From Marivita sp. (GTDB lineage: Bacteria > Pseudomonadota > Alphaproteobacteria > Rhodobacterales > Rhodobacteraceae), in assembly GCF_017643905.1 (NCBI RefSeq), contig NZ_JAEPMO010000034.1, positions 1 through 32,484 on the forward strand: 32,484 bases of DNA, written 5' to 3'. Below the pieces are notes generated by a model. The model did not search any database, was not told the DNA's origin, and saw only the letters and a list, made by a program, of their open reading frames with translations. How positions within the stretch are numbered: the first letter of the stretch is position 1; the number at the start of each line of letters is the position of its first letter. Of this stretch, positions 18,568-26,522 are shown piece after piece. The translations under genes were made by a program, and so were the position numbers.

Positions 18568-19796
18568 TGCTCTACCGCACGGCTGGCCAATTCAAGACGA
18601 GCTACAACGCCGATCAGGCCCTGTTCCCGGTCAAGCAGGACGCGTTTCTGCTGGGGATCATTCTTATCCTTGCCTGGGTGGTGTTCCCTCTGACCGCATC
18701 AGAATTCACCTTTCAGACGCTGCTGATCCCGATCCTGATCTATGCGCTGGCCGCGATGGGGCTGAACATTCTCACCGGGTTTGCCGGGCAGCTCAGCCTT
18801 GGCACGGGGGCGTTCATGGGTGTTGGCGCCTATGCCTGCTACAAGATGGTCACGCTGTTTCCGTGGATGAACCCGATTGTCGCGATCCTTTTGTCGGGGG
18901 TGTTCAGCGCAGGCATCGGGGTCGCGTTCGGCATTCCCAGCCTGCGGATCAAGGGCTTTTACCTCGCGATCGCGACGCTTGCGGCGCAGTTCTTCCTCGT
19001 CTGGTTGTTCGAGAAATGGGCGTGGCTTTACAATTACAACGCCTCGGGCGCGATCCAGGTGCCGAACCTTGAAATGTTCGGGATGTTCATCACCGGCCCT
19101 CAGGCGGCGTCCGTCACCGAATATTACATCGTGCTCTTCGTGGTCTCGTTGCTCACGCTGCTCTGCATCAACCTGACGCGGGGCAATCTGGGGCGGACGT
19201 GGAAGGCGACGCGCGACATGGACATCGCGGCGGAGCTGATCGGCATCAACCTGATGAAGTCCAAGCTGACCGCCTTTGCCGTGTCGTCCTATGTCGTGGG
19301 GGTCTCAGGTGCGCTTTATGTCTTCATGTGGAAGGGCGCGGCAGAACCCAACGTGTTCGACATTCCGCTGTCGTTCCAGGTGTTGTTCATCGCCATCATC
19401 GGTGGACTTGGGTCGATCATGGGCAATTACCTTGGCGCCATCCTGATTGTCGGTTTGCCTGTGGTGCTCAACGTGATCGCGGGCACGCAGGTGTTCGAGA
19501 TGTCCGGCATCAGCGCCATTCTCGCCATTGCACTGGCAGCGGCGGTTGGCTTCCTGTTCTGGGTGGCGCGCAATGGATGGGGCATCGGCGCGGTGATCGG
19601 GTTTGTCGTTCTGACGCTAATCTATGGCTACGCCCAGACACAGGGGTTCCGCATCGACTCAGCTTTGATCGAGCATATCAACGTGATGATCATCGGGGCA
19701 TTGATCATCTTCTTCCTGATTATCGAGCCGCACGGTCTGAACCAGCTTTGGCGCCTGATCCGTGAAAAACTGATTATCTGGCCATTCCCGCACTGA
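18567..19796 (+). CDS. livM: Branched-chain-type ABC transporter permease LivM
   Basis: This is the second permease subunit of the HAAT importer, with 409 residues. The core shows the LivM landmarks MGLNILTGFAGQLSLGTGAF, FGIPSLRIKGFYLAIATLA and the coupling loop GRTWKATRDMDIAAELIGIN, followed by GGLGSIMGNYLGA. LivM proteins often have about 320-360 residues; this one is longer because an additional hydrophobic pair lies after residue 310 (FLFWVARNGWGIGAVIGFVV and a later INVMIIGALIIFFLIIEPHG). Its ATG overlaps the stop of the small membrane protein. The 61 bases after it lead to the binding-protein gene. Confidence 0.92.
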   Translation: MLYRTAGQFKTSYNADQALFPVKQDAFLLGIILILAWVVFPLTASEFTFQTLLIPILIYALAAMGLNILTGFAGQLSLGTGAFMGVGAYACYKMVTLFPWMNPIVAILLSGVFSAGIGVAFGIPSLRIKGFYLAIATLAAQFFLVWLFEKWAWLYNYNASGAIQVPNLEMFGMFITGPQAASVTEYYIVLFVVSLLTLLCINLTRGNLGRTWKATRDMDIAAELIGINLMKSKLTAFAVSSYVVGVSGALYVFMWKGAAEPNVFDIPLSFQVLFIAIIGGLGSIMGNYLGAILIVGLPVVLNVIAGTQVFEMSGISAILAIALAAAVGFLFWVARNGWGIGAVIGFVVLTLIYGYAQTQGFRIDSALIEHINVMIIGALIIFFLIIEPHGLNQLWRLIREKLIIWPFPH

Positions 19797-19857
19797 CGCG
19801 GGGAGGCCCAAGACCAAGAACCAAATCAAACATGACAGTTCCAATGGGAGGACAACC

Positions 19858-21159
19858 ATGAAACACTTTACCAAACTGGCAACGGCGGCTGCGCTGGGCA
19901 CCGTGCTGGGCACGGCGGCGATTGCGCAGGAACTCTACACGCCGAACCTTGCCTACCGGACCGGCCCCTTTGCGGCGACGGGTATTCCGCTGATGAACGG
20001 TCAGGCCGACTACATGGCGCTGCTCAACGAGCGGGACGGCGGTGTTGGTGGCGTTCTGATCAACGCTGAAGAATGTGAGACCGGCTATTCCACCGAAAAA
20101 GGTGTGGAATGCTACGAAAAGACCAAAGGCACGGCCATCGTGACCCAGCCCTGGTCCACAGGTATCACGCTTCAGGTTCTGCCGAAGACCAACGTGGACG
20201 AAATCCCGATCCTTGCGCCGGGCTACGGCTTCTCGCCGATGGCGGATGGCAAGGTGTTCCAGTGGGCGTTCAACATGCCTGCCGGGTATTGGGATGCGGC
20301 GGACATGATCATCCAGTACCTCGAAGGCGAGGGTGGATCTCTCAGCGGCAAGAAGATCGCGTTCCTGCATCTTGACCACCCGTTCGGCAAGGAACCGCTT
20401 CCGGTTCTGGAAATGCATGCCGCAGGCAAAGGGTTCGAGCTTCTGCCGATCCCGGTTGGTCTGAAGGAAATGCAGAACCAGTCGGCCCAGTGGCTGCAGA
20501 TCCGCCGTGAACGCCCGGACTATGTCGTGATGTGGGGCTGGGGTGCGATGAACGCCGGTGCCATCACCGAAGCCGTCAAGACCAAGTTCCCGATGGAAAA
20601 CTTCATCGGCGTCTGGTGGGCTGGTCACGATGCTGACCTCAAGCTCGTTGGTGACGACGGCAAAGGCTACAAGTCGATTTCCTGGTCTTTCCCGAACCCT
20701 GATGCGCCTGTGATGAAGCAGGTCAAGGAAATGGTCTTCGACAAAGGGCTGAGTCAGTCCAACGAAGAAGAGATGCAGGGCGTGTTCTACGGTCGTGGTC
20801 TCGTGATGTCGGCAATCCTTGCCGAAGGCATCAAGAATGCTCAGGAGAACTTCGGCACAGGCCAGATCGACGCGACACAGCTGCGTTGGGGTCTGGAAAA
20901 CATCAACCTGACCAACGAGCGGATTGTCGAGCTGGGCCTGGAAGGCATGGTGCCGCCGTTCTCGACCTCCTGCGGCAACCACACCGGTCATTCGGGCGGC
21001 TGGATGCTCGAATGGGATGGCGCTAAGTTCGTCAAAGCGTCTGACCTGCTTAAGCCGAATGTCGATGGCTATGCGGATCTGATCCAGTCTTCAGCGGCGG
21101 AATACGCCACCTCGAATGCGCCTTGGGCGATGAACGAAGAGTGCTCGGCCACCAACTAA
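19858..21159 (+). CDS. Periplasmic substrate-binding protein of the Liv-type transporter
   Basis: This is a 433-residue, LivJ-like (peripla_BP_6 type) binding protein. Residues 1-23 form a Sec signal peptide ending in AIA before Gln24. The mature part begins with TPNLAYRTGPFAATGIPLMNG, the usual first strand and ligand loop, and includes the two-lobe pattern GKKIAFLHLDHPFGKEP and FIGVWWAGHDADL. Several paired cysteines (in AEECETGY and GVECYEK; TSCGNH; EECSATN) may form disulfides in the periplasm. A gggagga lies upstream of the ATG. The ligand is unknown; the flanking CoA ligases argue for a carboxylic acid rather than an amino acid. Confidence 0.9.
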   Translation: MKHFTKLATAAALGTVLGTAAIAQELYTPNLAYRTGPFAATGIPLMNGQADYMALLNERDGGVGGVLINAEECETGYSTEKGVECYEKTKGTAIVTQPWSTGITLQVLPKTNVDEIPILAPGYGFSPMADGKVFQWAFNMPAGYWDAADMIIQYLEGEGGSLSGKKIAFLHLDHPFGKEPLPVLEMHAAGKGFELLPIPVGLKEMQNQSAQWLQIRRERPDYVVMWGWGAMNAGAITEAVKTKFPMENFIGVWWAGHDADLKLVGDDGKGYKSISWSFPNPDAPVMKQVKEMVFDKGLSQSNEEEMQGVFYGRGLVMSAILAEGIKNAQENFGTGQIDATQLRWGLENINLTNERIVELGLEGMVPPFSTSCGNHTGHSGGWMLEWDGAKFVKASDLLKPNVDGYADLIQSSAAEYATSNAPWAMNEECSATN

Positions 21160-21171
21160 GGCCACGCTTTG

Positions 21172-21200
21172 CCACCGGCGGCGACACGCGTCGCCGGTGG
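21172..21200 (+). terminator. Hairpin between binding-protein gene and livF
   Basis: Bases 21172-21180 (ccaccggcg) pair with 21192-21200 (cgccggtgg) around an 11-base loop, then ttt follows. It lies 13 bases after the binding-protein stop. Such structures often raise the amount of binding protein relative to downstream genes by protecting the mRNA or terminating part of the transcripts. Confidence 0.55.
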
Positions 21201-21231
21201 TTTCCCTGAAATTTTATCACTTGGTAAAATC

Positions 21232-22056
21232 ATGCTGGACGCCGCACGCACAGACGAGACCCTGCTTGAGGTCAACAATATCGAGGTGATCTACAATCAC
21301 GTGATCCTCGTTCTGAAAGGTGTGAGCCTGACCGTAAAAAAAGGCGGCATTACCGCGCTTCTCGGTGGCAATGGCGCGGGCAAGACAACCACGCTCAAGG
21401 CAATCTCCAACCTGCTGCATTCTGAGCGCGGTGAGGTCACCAAAGGCTCGATCATCTACCAGGGCGAACGTGTGCAGGATCTCGACCCTGCCGCACTGGT
21501 CAAACGCGGCGTGATCCAGGTGATGGAGGGCCGGCATTGTTTCGGCCACCTCACGGTCGAGGAAAACCTGCTGACCGGGGCCTATACCCGCAAGGATGGC
21601 AAAGGTGCTATCGAAGCCGACCTTCAGATGGTCTACGACTATTTCCCCCGCCTCAAGGAGCGCCGCAAATCGCAGGCTGGCTACACCTCGGGCGGTGAAC
21701 AACAGATGACCGCAATTGGCCGTGCGCTGATGTCGCGCCCGCAGACGATCCTGTTGGATGAGCCGTCGATGGGCCTTGCGCCGCAGCTGGTCGAACAGAT
21801 CTTCGAGATCGTGAAGTCGGTGAACGAGAATGAAGGCGTGTCCTTCCTTCTGGCCGAACAGAACACCAACGTGGCCCTGCGCTATGCGCATTACGGTTAC
21901 ATCCTTGAAAACGGGCGCGTTGTGATGGACGGCCCCGCCGCCGAGTTGCGTGAGAACCCGGACGTCAAGGAGTTCTACCTCGGGGTTTCGGATGACGGCC
22001 GCAAGTCCTTCCGCGATGTCCGCAGCTATCGCCGCCGCAAGCGCTGGCTGGCCTAA
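21232..22056 (+). CDS. livF: Branched-chain-type ABC transporter ATPase LivF
   Basis: This is the second ATPase of the importer, with 274 residues. Walker A GGNGAGKTT is at 45-53, the signature TSGGEQQM at 152-159 and Walker B ILLDEPSMGLAP from 173. FLLAEQNTNVAL carries the Gln that replaces the switch His in LivF proteins. The C-terminus ends in a basic tail (RRRKRWLA). I chose the ATG at 21232 because an in-frame upstream start would place the hairpin at 21172-21200 inside the coding region. No strong ribosome site precedes it, so translation may depend on the preceding gene. Confidence 0.91.
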   Translation: MLDAARTDETLLEVNNIEVIYNHVILVLKGVSLTVKKGGITALLGGNGAGKTTTLKAISNLLHSERGEVTKGSIIYQGERVQDLDPAALVKRGVIQVMEGRHCFGHLTVEENLLTGAYTRKDGKGAIEADLQMVYDYFPRLKERRKSQAGYTSGGEQQMTAIGRALMSRPQTILLDEPSMGLAPQLVEQIFEIVKSVNENEGVSFLLAEQNTNVALRYAHYGYILENGRVVMDGPAAELRENPDVKEFYLGVSDDGRKSFRDVRSYRRRKRWLA

Positions 22057-22103
22057 GGCGACCAAAAGTGAACCAAGAACTGACCAAACAAGGCTTTGAT
22101 GCC

Positions 22104-23276
22104 ATGAGCACCCATTTCGACGAATTGGAAACCCGCAGCCCGGATCACCGAGCAGCGGACCAGCTTGAGGCGCTGAATGCGCTGCTGCCGGCGCATGGGT
22201 TCAACCCGCTTGGCGATCTGTCAGAGCTTGCCTCTCTGCCCGTGCTGCGCAAGTCCGACCTGAGCCAGCGTCAAAAGGAGAAGCCACCGTTCGGTGGTTT
22301 GCCCGTATCCAACCTTGCGCATATCTTCCAGTCACCGGGGCCGATCTATGAACCCGGTGGTGTGACCCGCGACTGGTGGCGCATGGGCCGCTTCCTGCAT
22401 GCGGCGGGTTTCGGCACAACGGATATCGTGCAGAACTGTTTTGGCTATCACCTGACCCCGGCGGGTATGATCTTTGAAAACGGTGCCCGCACCGTTGGCG
22501 CTGTGGTCCTGCCCGCGGGTACAGGCCAGACCGAATTGCAGGTTCAGGCGGCACATGATGTGGGTGTCACCGCGTACGCGGGCACGCCCGATTACCTCAA
22601 AGTGATCCTCGAAAAAGCCGACGACATGGGCGTTCAGCTTGGCATCGTCAAAGCGGCCGTATCCGGCGGTGCGCTCTTCCCGTCGCTGCGCGCGTGGTAC
22701 AAGGATCGCGGCATTTCCTGTCTTCAGTGCTATGCCACCGCCGATGTGGGACATATCGCCTACGAGACCGCGGCGATGGAGGGCATGATCCTTGATGAAG
22801 GTGTGATCGTCGAAATCGTCACCCCCGGCACCGGTGACCCGGTGGCGGACGGCGAGGTCGGCGAAGTTCTGGTGACGTCGCTGAACCCCGATTACCCGCT
22901 GGTCCGGTTTGCCACCGGGGATATGAGCGCGATCCTCCCCGGTCAAAGCCCCTGCGGGCGCACCAACACCCGCATCAAGGGCTGGATGGGTCGTGCCGAC
23001 CAGACCACCAAGATCAAGGGGATGTTCGTGCGCCCCGAACAGGTTGCCGCCTTGGTCGCGAAACATGCCGAGATCGACCGCGCCCGTGTTGTCGCAAGCC
23101 GCGATGGTGAGATGGATGTGATGACTGTCCGGATTGAAACCGCGGCCAATGATGCGACACGCTTCGAGACGAGCATCGTCGAAACGCTCAAGCTCAAGGG
23201 CCGGGTCGAACTGGTGCCGCCGGGGGCGTTGCCGCGCGACGGATTGGTGATCGAAGACGTGCGCAGCTACGATTGA
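22104..23276 (+). CDS. PaaK-like adenylate-forming enzyme (phenylacetate-CoA ligase family)
   Basis: This protein of 390 residues from the ATG at 22104 resembles phenylacetate-CoA ligases: HFDELETRSP at the start, LPVLRKSDL, GYHLTPAGMIFENG, QCYATADVGHIAYE in the place of the A5 motif, VRFATGDMSAIL (A7) and GWMGRADQTTKIKGMFV (A8). The P-loop region (22332-22355) reads SPGPIYEP rather than the usual SSGTTGKP, so the Thr and Lys residues are missing. A GTG at 22068 in frame could add 12 residues. It is the last gene of the liv operon, 11-47 bases after livF depending on the start. It may activate an aryl or other acid taken up by the transporter. Confidence 0.82.
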   Translation: MSTHFDELETRSPDHRAADQLEALNALLPAHGFNPLGDLSELASLPVLRKSDLSQRQKEKPPFGGLPVSNLAHIFQSPGPIYEPGGVTRDWWRMGRFLHAAGFGTTDIVQNCFGYHLTPAGMIFENGARTVGAVVLPAGTGQTELQVQAAHDVGVTAYAGTPDYLKVILEKADDMGVQLGIVKAAVSGGALFPSLRAWYKDRGISCLQCYATADVGHIAYETAAMEGMILDEGVIVEIVTPGTGDPVADGEVGEVLVTSLNPDYPLVRFATGDMSAILPGQSPCGRTNTRIKGWMGRADQTTKIKGMFVRPEQVAALVAKHAEIDRARVVASRDGEMDVMTVRIETAANDATRFETSIVETLKLKGRVELVPPGALPRDGLVIEDVRSYD

Positions 23277-23284
23277 TCGGCACG

Positions 23285-23303
23285 GGCGGGGATATCCCCC
23301 GCC
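23285..23303 (+). terminator. Hairpin at the end of the liv operon
   Basis: Bases 23285-23291 (ggcgggg) pair with 23297-23303 (ccccgcc) around a five-base loop, 9 bases after the stop codon. There is no T-run after it (agaaaaacg), so it is a terminator candidate on position and stem strength only. Confidence 0.45.
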
Positions 23304-23375
23304 AGAAAAACGCGGCGATATTGGATAACTTTTGGGTTTCGTGCGTTAGTCTTCCAACATGACGGAGGACCATCC

Positions 23376-25040
23376 ATGAAACGACTCGCGTTTTCGATTT
23401 CGGCAGCTCTTGTTCTGGCCTCGCCGGGCCTCGCGCAAAGCAGTGATCTTCTGATCATCGGCAACAGCGCTCCGGGCATGGTGCAGCGCCTTACTGGTAG
23501 CGGTGACTTGGCGGGCTTGCGGTCGGCGTTCGAGGAGCGCGGCGCAGAGGTGAGCCTTGCAACGGGTGCCGATGCGGAAGCGATGCGCTCCGCCTTTCGC
23601 GCCTTTGCCGACGGGCTGGACGCGACAACCGACGATGTGGGGATCGTCCTGACCGGGCAGTTCGTGTCGACCATCGCGGGCACCTACTTGCTTCCTGCGG
23701 GGATGGAGCGCCTGTCCCTTGCCGCTGTCGTCGCTGACGGGTTTCCGCTTGATGCCATTTACGCGGTCGCGGCCGAATATCCCGGCCGTGCGCTGATCGT
23801 TCTGGGCGAGGTGGAAGGCGAAGACGATATGCGTGCAGGGGTGTCGGTGGACCTGCCGTTTCAGGACATTCCGCAGGGTGTGACCCTTGCCATCGGACCC
23901 GCTGGGAATGCCGCCCGTTTTGCCGATCGCTTGTCCGACGCGACGGGCGAAGATGTCCTGCCTTTGGCACGTGAAGCCGGATTGAGCCTCTTGGGCTTTG
24001 TCCCCCGTGAATTGTCGCTTTTTGCCGGGACCGACAACACCCTGCCGCAGATCAGCCCGGACAGAAACACCCAAGCCCGCGAGGCCGCAGATCTGGCCGC
24101 GTGGGAGAAGGCGGTCTCGGCAAACACCGAAGCGGGGTACGACACTTACCTTGCTGCCTTTCCCGAAGGTCAGAATGCGGCAGAGGCGCGGCAACGCCTG
24201 ACGGCCATCCGGTCCGAGCCGTTCTTCCGCGAGAAACAGACCGAAGAAAATCTGGCACTGTCCCGCGATGCCCGTCGCGAGATTCAACGCGATCTGTCGC
24301 TCTTGGGGTATAACACGCGGGGCATTGACGGTATCTTCGGACGCGGCACGCGCGGGGCCGTGACGGCATGGCAGAACGCGAACAATTTGTCCGCGTCCGG
24401 CTATCTGGATGCAGATCAGATCGCGCGGCTGGATGCGCAGGCCGAGCGCCGAGCGGCCGAGCTTGAGGAAGAGGCGCGTCAGAGGCAGGCACAACTGGAA
24501 CGGCAGGACCGCACGTTCTGGTCCGAAACCGGCGCGCGGGGCGATGAGGCGGGCTTTCGCGCTTATCTCAAGCGGTTCCCTGACGGGATCTATGCCGAGG
24601 AAGCGCAAGGCAGATTGGATGCTATCGAAGAACGGCGCCGCTCACAGGCCGAAGGTGAGGATCGCCGACGCTGGCAGATCGCGCGCCAGACCGACACCGA
24701 GGCGGGATATCGCGCCTATCTGGCGGAGCGGCCCACCGGTGCCTTCGTCGAAGAGGCGCGGGCGCGGATCGAGTATTTCCAGAACAATGCCGAACAGATT
24801 GCCTTGCAGGAGCGGGCACAGGCGGATGAAGCGGCTTTGGGTCTGAACGACACCGCCCGCCGTCTGGCCGAAGCACGTCTGGCCGAGTTGGGGCTGCAGC
24901 CGGGGACTGTCGATGGCACGTTCGACGAGGAGGCCCGCCGGGCGATCCGCCGCTATCAGGACGCGCGCAATCTGCGGGTTTCGGGGTATCTGGATCAAGC
25001 CACCGTGGTGCGACTGATGGCGGATTCGATCCTGCGCTAA
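23376..25040 (+). CDS. Secreted caspase-like (pseudo-enzyme) protein with two PG-binding domains
   Basis: The 554-residue product has a Sec signal peptide (about 1-21, ending GLAQ). Residues 23-190 resemble a caspase-type (C14) fold: LLIIGN, then LRSAFEERGAEVSLATG, DVGIVLTGQFV and GTYLLPAG. The usual catalytic GHG is GQF (94-96), and the whole protein contains no cysteine, so peptidase activity is not expected. Three related segments beginning at Trp243, Trp382 and Trp433 share the pattern Y-x-x-YL-x-x-x-P-x-G-x-x-x-x-EA-x-x-R. Two PG_binding_1 domains lie at about 297-352 and 493-548, each with DG-x-F and a late SGYLD. It probably acts in the periplasm at peptidoglycan. A ggagg precedes the ATG. 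Confidence 0.8.
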   Translation: MKRLAFSISAALVLASPGLAQSSDLLIIGNSAPGMVQRLTGSGDLAGLRSAFEERGAEVSLATGADAEAMRSAFRAFADGLDATTDDVGIVLTGQFVSTIAGTYLLPAGMERLSLAAVVADGFPLDAIYAVAAEYPGRALIVLGEVEGEDDMRAGVSVDLPFQDIPQGVTLAIGPAGNAARFADRLSDATGEDVLPLAREAGLSLLGFVPRELSLFAGTDNTLPQISPDRNTQAREAADLAAWEKAVSANTEAGYDTYLAAFPEGQNAAEARQRLTAIRSEPFFREKQTEENLALSRDARREIQRDLSLLGYNTRGIDGIFGRGTRGAVTAWQNANNLSASGYLDADQIARLDAQAERRAAELEEEARQRQAQLERQDRTFWSETGARGDEAGFRAYLKRFPDGIYAEEAQGRLDAIEERRRSQAEGEDRRRWQIARQTDTEAGYRAYLAERPTGAFVEEARARIEYFQNNAEQIALQERAQADEAALGLNDTARRLAEARLAELGLQPGTVDGTFDEEARRAIRRYQDARNLRVSGYLDQATVVRLMADSILR

Positions 25041-25050
25041 CCGCGCGGGA

Positions 25051-25359
25051 TCAGTCGAGCTCGGTCCACGGCCACGGTTTCACGTTGCTTGCCGCCGTCT
25101 GGTAACGCGCGGCCTTGGCGATCCAGATGCCAAGGTCGGTGCCAAATTCGGACAGCCGTTCATTGGGCTGCTTGTTGCTGACCAGCATGATGACGAACTG
25201 GATCACAGTCATGACACCCAGCACCGTCTGCGCGACCGAGATCATGATCGCGATCAGGATCATGTAGATCAGCCGCTCCAGCAGGCCGTCGGTGTTCTCC
25301 GGCTCAAGCTGTTCGCCGTGCAGACGGCCGGCAACCTTGTCTTCGTCAGAGGCGGGCAC
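25051..25359 (-). CDS. DUF4389 membrane protein
   Basis: This is a 102-residue protein with one or two hydrophobic helices (LIYMILIAIMISVAQTVLGV and VIQFVIMLVS). The tail NKQPNERLSEFGTDLGIWIAK ending KPWPWTELD is typical of the DUF4389 family, whose role is unknown. I chose the GTG at 25359, which has aaagga 8 bases upstream. The frame runs on to 25458 without a ribosome site, and that part does not look family-like. It is convergent with the pseudo-caspase gene, 10 bases apart. Confidence 0.75.
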   Translation of the reverse strand: MPASDEDKVAGRLHGEQLEPENTDGLLERLIYMILIAIMISVAQTVLGVMTVIQFVIMLVSNKQPNERLSEFGTDLGIWIAKAARYQTAASNVKPWPWTELD

Positions 25360-25555
25360 TTCGGCGGTCCTTTCGTGTCGGTGTCGGGACAACTGTATGC
25401 ATGTTCCGCGTTCTGCGCCAACCCGCTTTGCCCAGAACTTCGGGTGTCGCGGGTCCACCGGTCCCTTGTTTGACCTCTCTGTGGCGCGGGACTAGGCAGG
25501 CTCATGCGGTCACGACGACCGGCGTAGGATGGCCAGGACCTAAGGGAGACAGAGA

Positions 25556-25963
25556 ATGGACCAGCGGGCAAACGGTCAATGTCTGTGCGGAGCCGTCAAA
25601 TTCCGCATCTCCGGCGCATTCGACAGCTTCTTTCTGTGCCACTGCAGCCGCTGCCGCAAGGACAGCGGATCGGCCCATTCGGCAAATCTGTTCGCAAACA
25701 CAGCCACTTTGGATTGGCTGACAGGTGAGGATCAGATCCGCATCTTTCACCTGCCCGGCACGCGGCACGTGAAAAGTTTTTGTGCAACATGCGGTTCGGC
25801 GCTGCCATATGCGTCCCCGAGCGGGAATATGCTTGTCGTGCCGGCCGGGTCGTTGGACACGCCTGTAAGCCTGCGACCCGACGCGCATATATGCGTCTCC
25901 AGCCGGGCAGGCTGGGATTGCGATCTGGCAGATGTGGCGGAATTCAGCGGGCTTCCGGGCTGA
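25556..25963 (+). CDS. GFA-family (Mss4-fold) zinc protein
   Basis: This 135-residue protein has the cysteine pattern of the GFA family: C9-x-C11-G (GQCLCGAVKF), C28-x-C30-x2-C33 (LCHCSRCRKDSGS) and C76-x2-C79 (FCATCGSALP). The founding member binds glutathione and speeds formaldehyde conjugation, but most members have no proven activity. A gggagac lies upstream of the ATG. It stands alone between the DUF4389 gene and the rpmJ terminator. No formaldehyde-oxidation genes are adjacent, so a role in that pathway is not supported here. Confidence 0.85.
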   Translation: MDQRANGQCLCGAVKFRISGAFDSFFLCHCSRCRKDSGSAHSANLFANTATLDWLTGEDQIRIFHLPGTRHVKSFCATCGSALPYASPSGNMLVVPAGSLDTPVSLRPDAHICVSSRAGWDCDLADVAEFSGLPG

Positions 25964-26041
25964 GGTTCCAAAGTCAGGCCCCAAAACCGTCGCATCCTTC
26001 GGCACTGCGCAGAGGCTTGGGTCTTGAAACCATCCAACACA

Positions 26042-26074
26042 AACAAAAAAACCATCCCGAAGGATGGCTTTTTC
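26042..26074 (-). terminator. Rho-independent terminator after rpmJ (probably bidirectional)
   Basis: Bases 26052-26057 (ccatcc) pair with 26062-26067 (ggatgg) around a cgaa loop, which on the minus strand is a TTCG tetraloop. An A-run on the left becomes a T-run for minus-strand transcripts of rpmJ. A ctttttt on the right could also serve plus-strand transcripts from the GFA gene. Confidence 0.85.
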
Positions 26075-26093
26075 GCAAAATCTGCGGGTCCGC

Positions 26094-26219
26094 TCAGCCC
26101 TGACGGGCTTTGTACCGACGCTGCGTCTTGTTGATCACGTAGACGCGGCCTTTACGGCGCACAACGCGGCAGTCGCGATGGCGGTTCTTCAGCGAACGAA
26201 GCGAGTTCTTGACCTTCAT
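26094..26219 (-). CDS. rpmJ: 50S ribosomal protein L36
   Basis: This 41-residue gene begins [20 protein letters not shown] and ends QRRYKARQG, matching L36 of the large ribosomal subunit. It has only one cysteine, so it is the form that does not hold the zinc ribbon. A gaggaga lies upstream of the ATG. It is monocistronic, with a strong terminator behind it and tRNA-Val upstream on the same strand. Confidence 0.96.
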   Translation of the reverse strand: MKVKNSLRSLKNRHRDCRVVRRKGRVYVINKTQRRYKARQG

Positions 26220-26301
26220 CGGGTCTCTCCTCTTATCGCGGCGCGCGAGCGCCTTGGTGGTTGCGGGTGCCCCGAGCCGAAGCCCGAGACGGCGAATTCA
26301 A

Positions 26302-26376
26302 TGGTGGGCGATACAAGGTTCGAACTTGTGACCCCTTCGATGTCAACGAAGTGCTCTACCACTGAGCTAATCGCCC
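26302..26376 (-). tRNA. tRNA-Val (anticodon GAC)
   Basis: The minus strand folds into a full cloverleaf of 75 bases including an encoded CCA. The acceptor stem is GGGCGAT/ATCGCCC, the D-arm GCTC/GAGC and the anticodon stem CTTCG/CGAAG with loop TTGACAT. The T-arm is ACAAG/CTTGT around TTCGAAC. The anticodon GAC reads GUC and GUU valine codons. All conserved tRNA positions are present. Confidence 0.97.
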
Positions 26377-26496
26377 TTTGAACCGACCCGATTCACGTAC
26401 CCCAAATAAAAGGGGCGCGTGAAGCCGCGCCGGTGGAGCGGTCTATAAAAGGAGTCGTAGCGGGGATCAAGGGCTTTGGTCACAGAAAAAATCGGT

Positions 26497-26513
26497 CTAT
26501 GTATGGTACATAG
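26497..26513. promoter_or_regulatory. HutC-like palindrome upstream of N-formylglutamate amidohydrolase
   Basis: ctatgta (26497-26503) and tacatag (26507-26513) form a perfect inverted repeat around tgg, touching the ribosome site gggag. The centre TGTATGGTACA resembles the TGTATATACA-type operator of the GntR-family repressor HutC. The downstream gene's product fits histidine degradation, which makes regulation plausible. A translational hairpin is the alternative. Confidence 0.45.
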
Positions 26514-26522
26514 GGAGAGCTT

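Noticed and set aside
19774-20991. Minus-strand open frame opposite the binding-protein gene
   Set aside because: Antisense to a secure gene with signal peptide and ribosome site; no recognisable domain.
23346-24608. Minus-strand open frame opposite the pseudo-caspase gene
   Set aside because: Antisense shadow; the plus-strand gene has a signal peptide and two recognisable domains.
25360-25458. N-terminal extension of the DUF4389 gene
   Set aside because: The added residues are basic and unlike the family; a GTG with aaagga upstream explains the start at 25359.
26239-26253. GC-rich hairpin (ggcgc/gcgcc) between tRNA-Val and rpmJ as a tRNA terminator
   Set aside because: The stem is five pairs with no T-run on the minus strand, too weak to claim.
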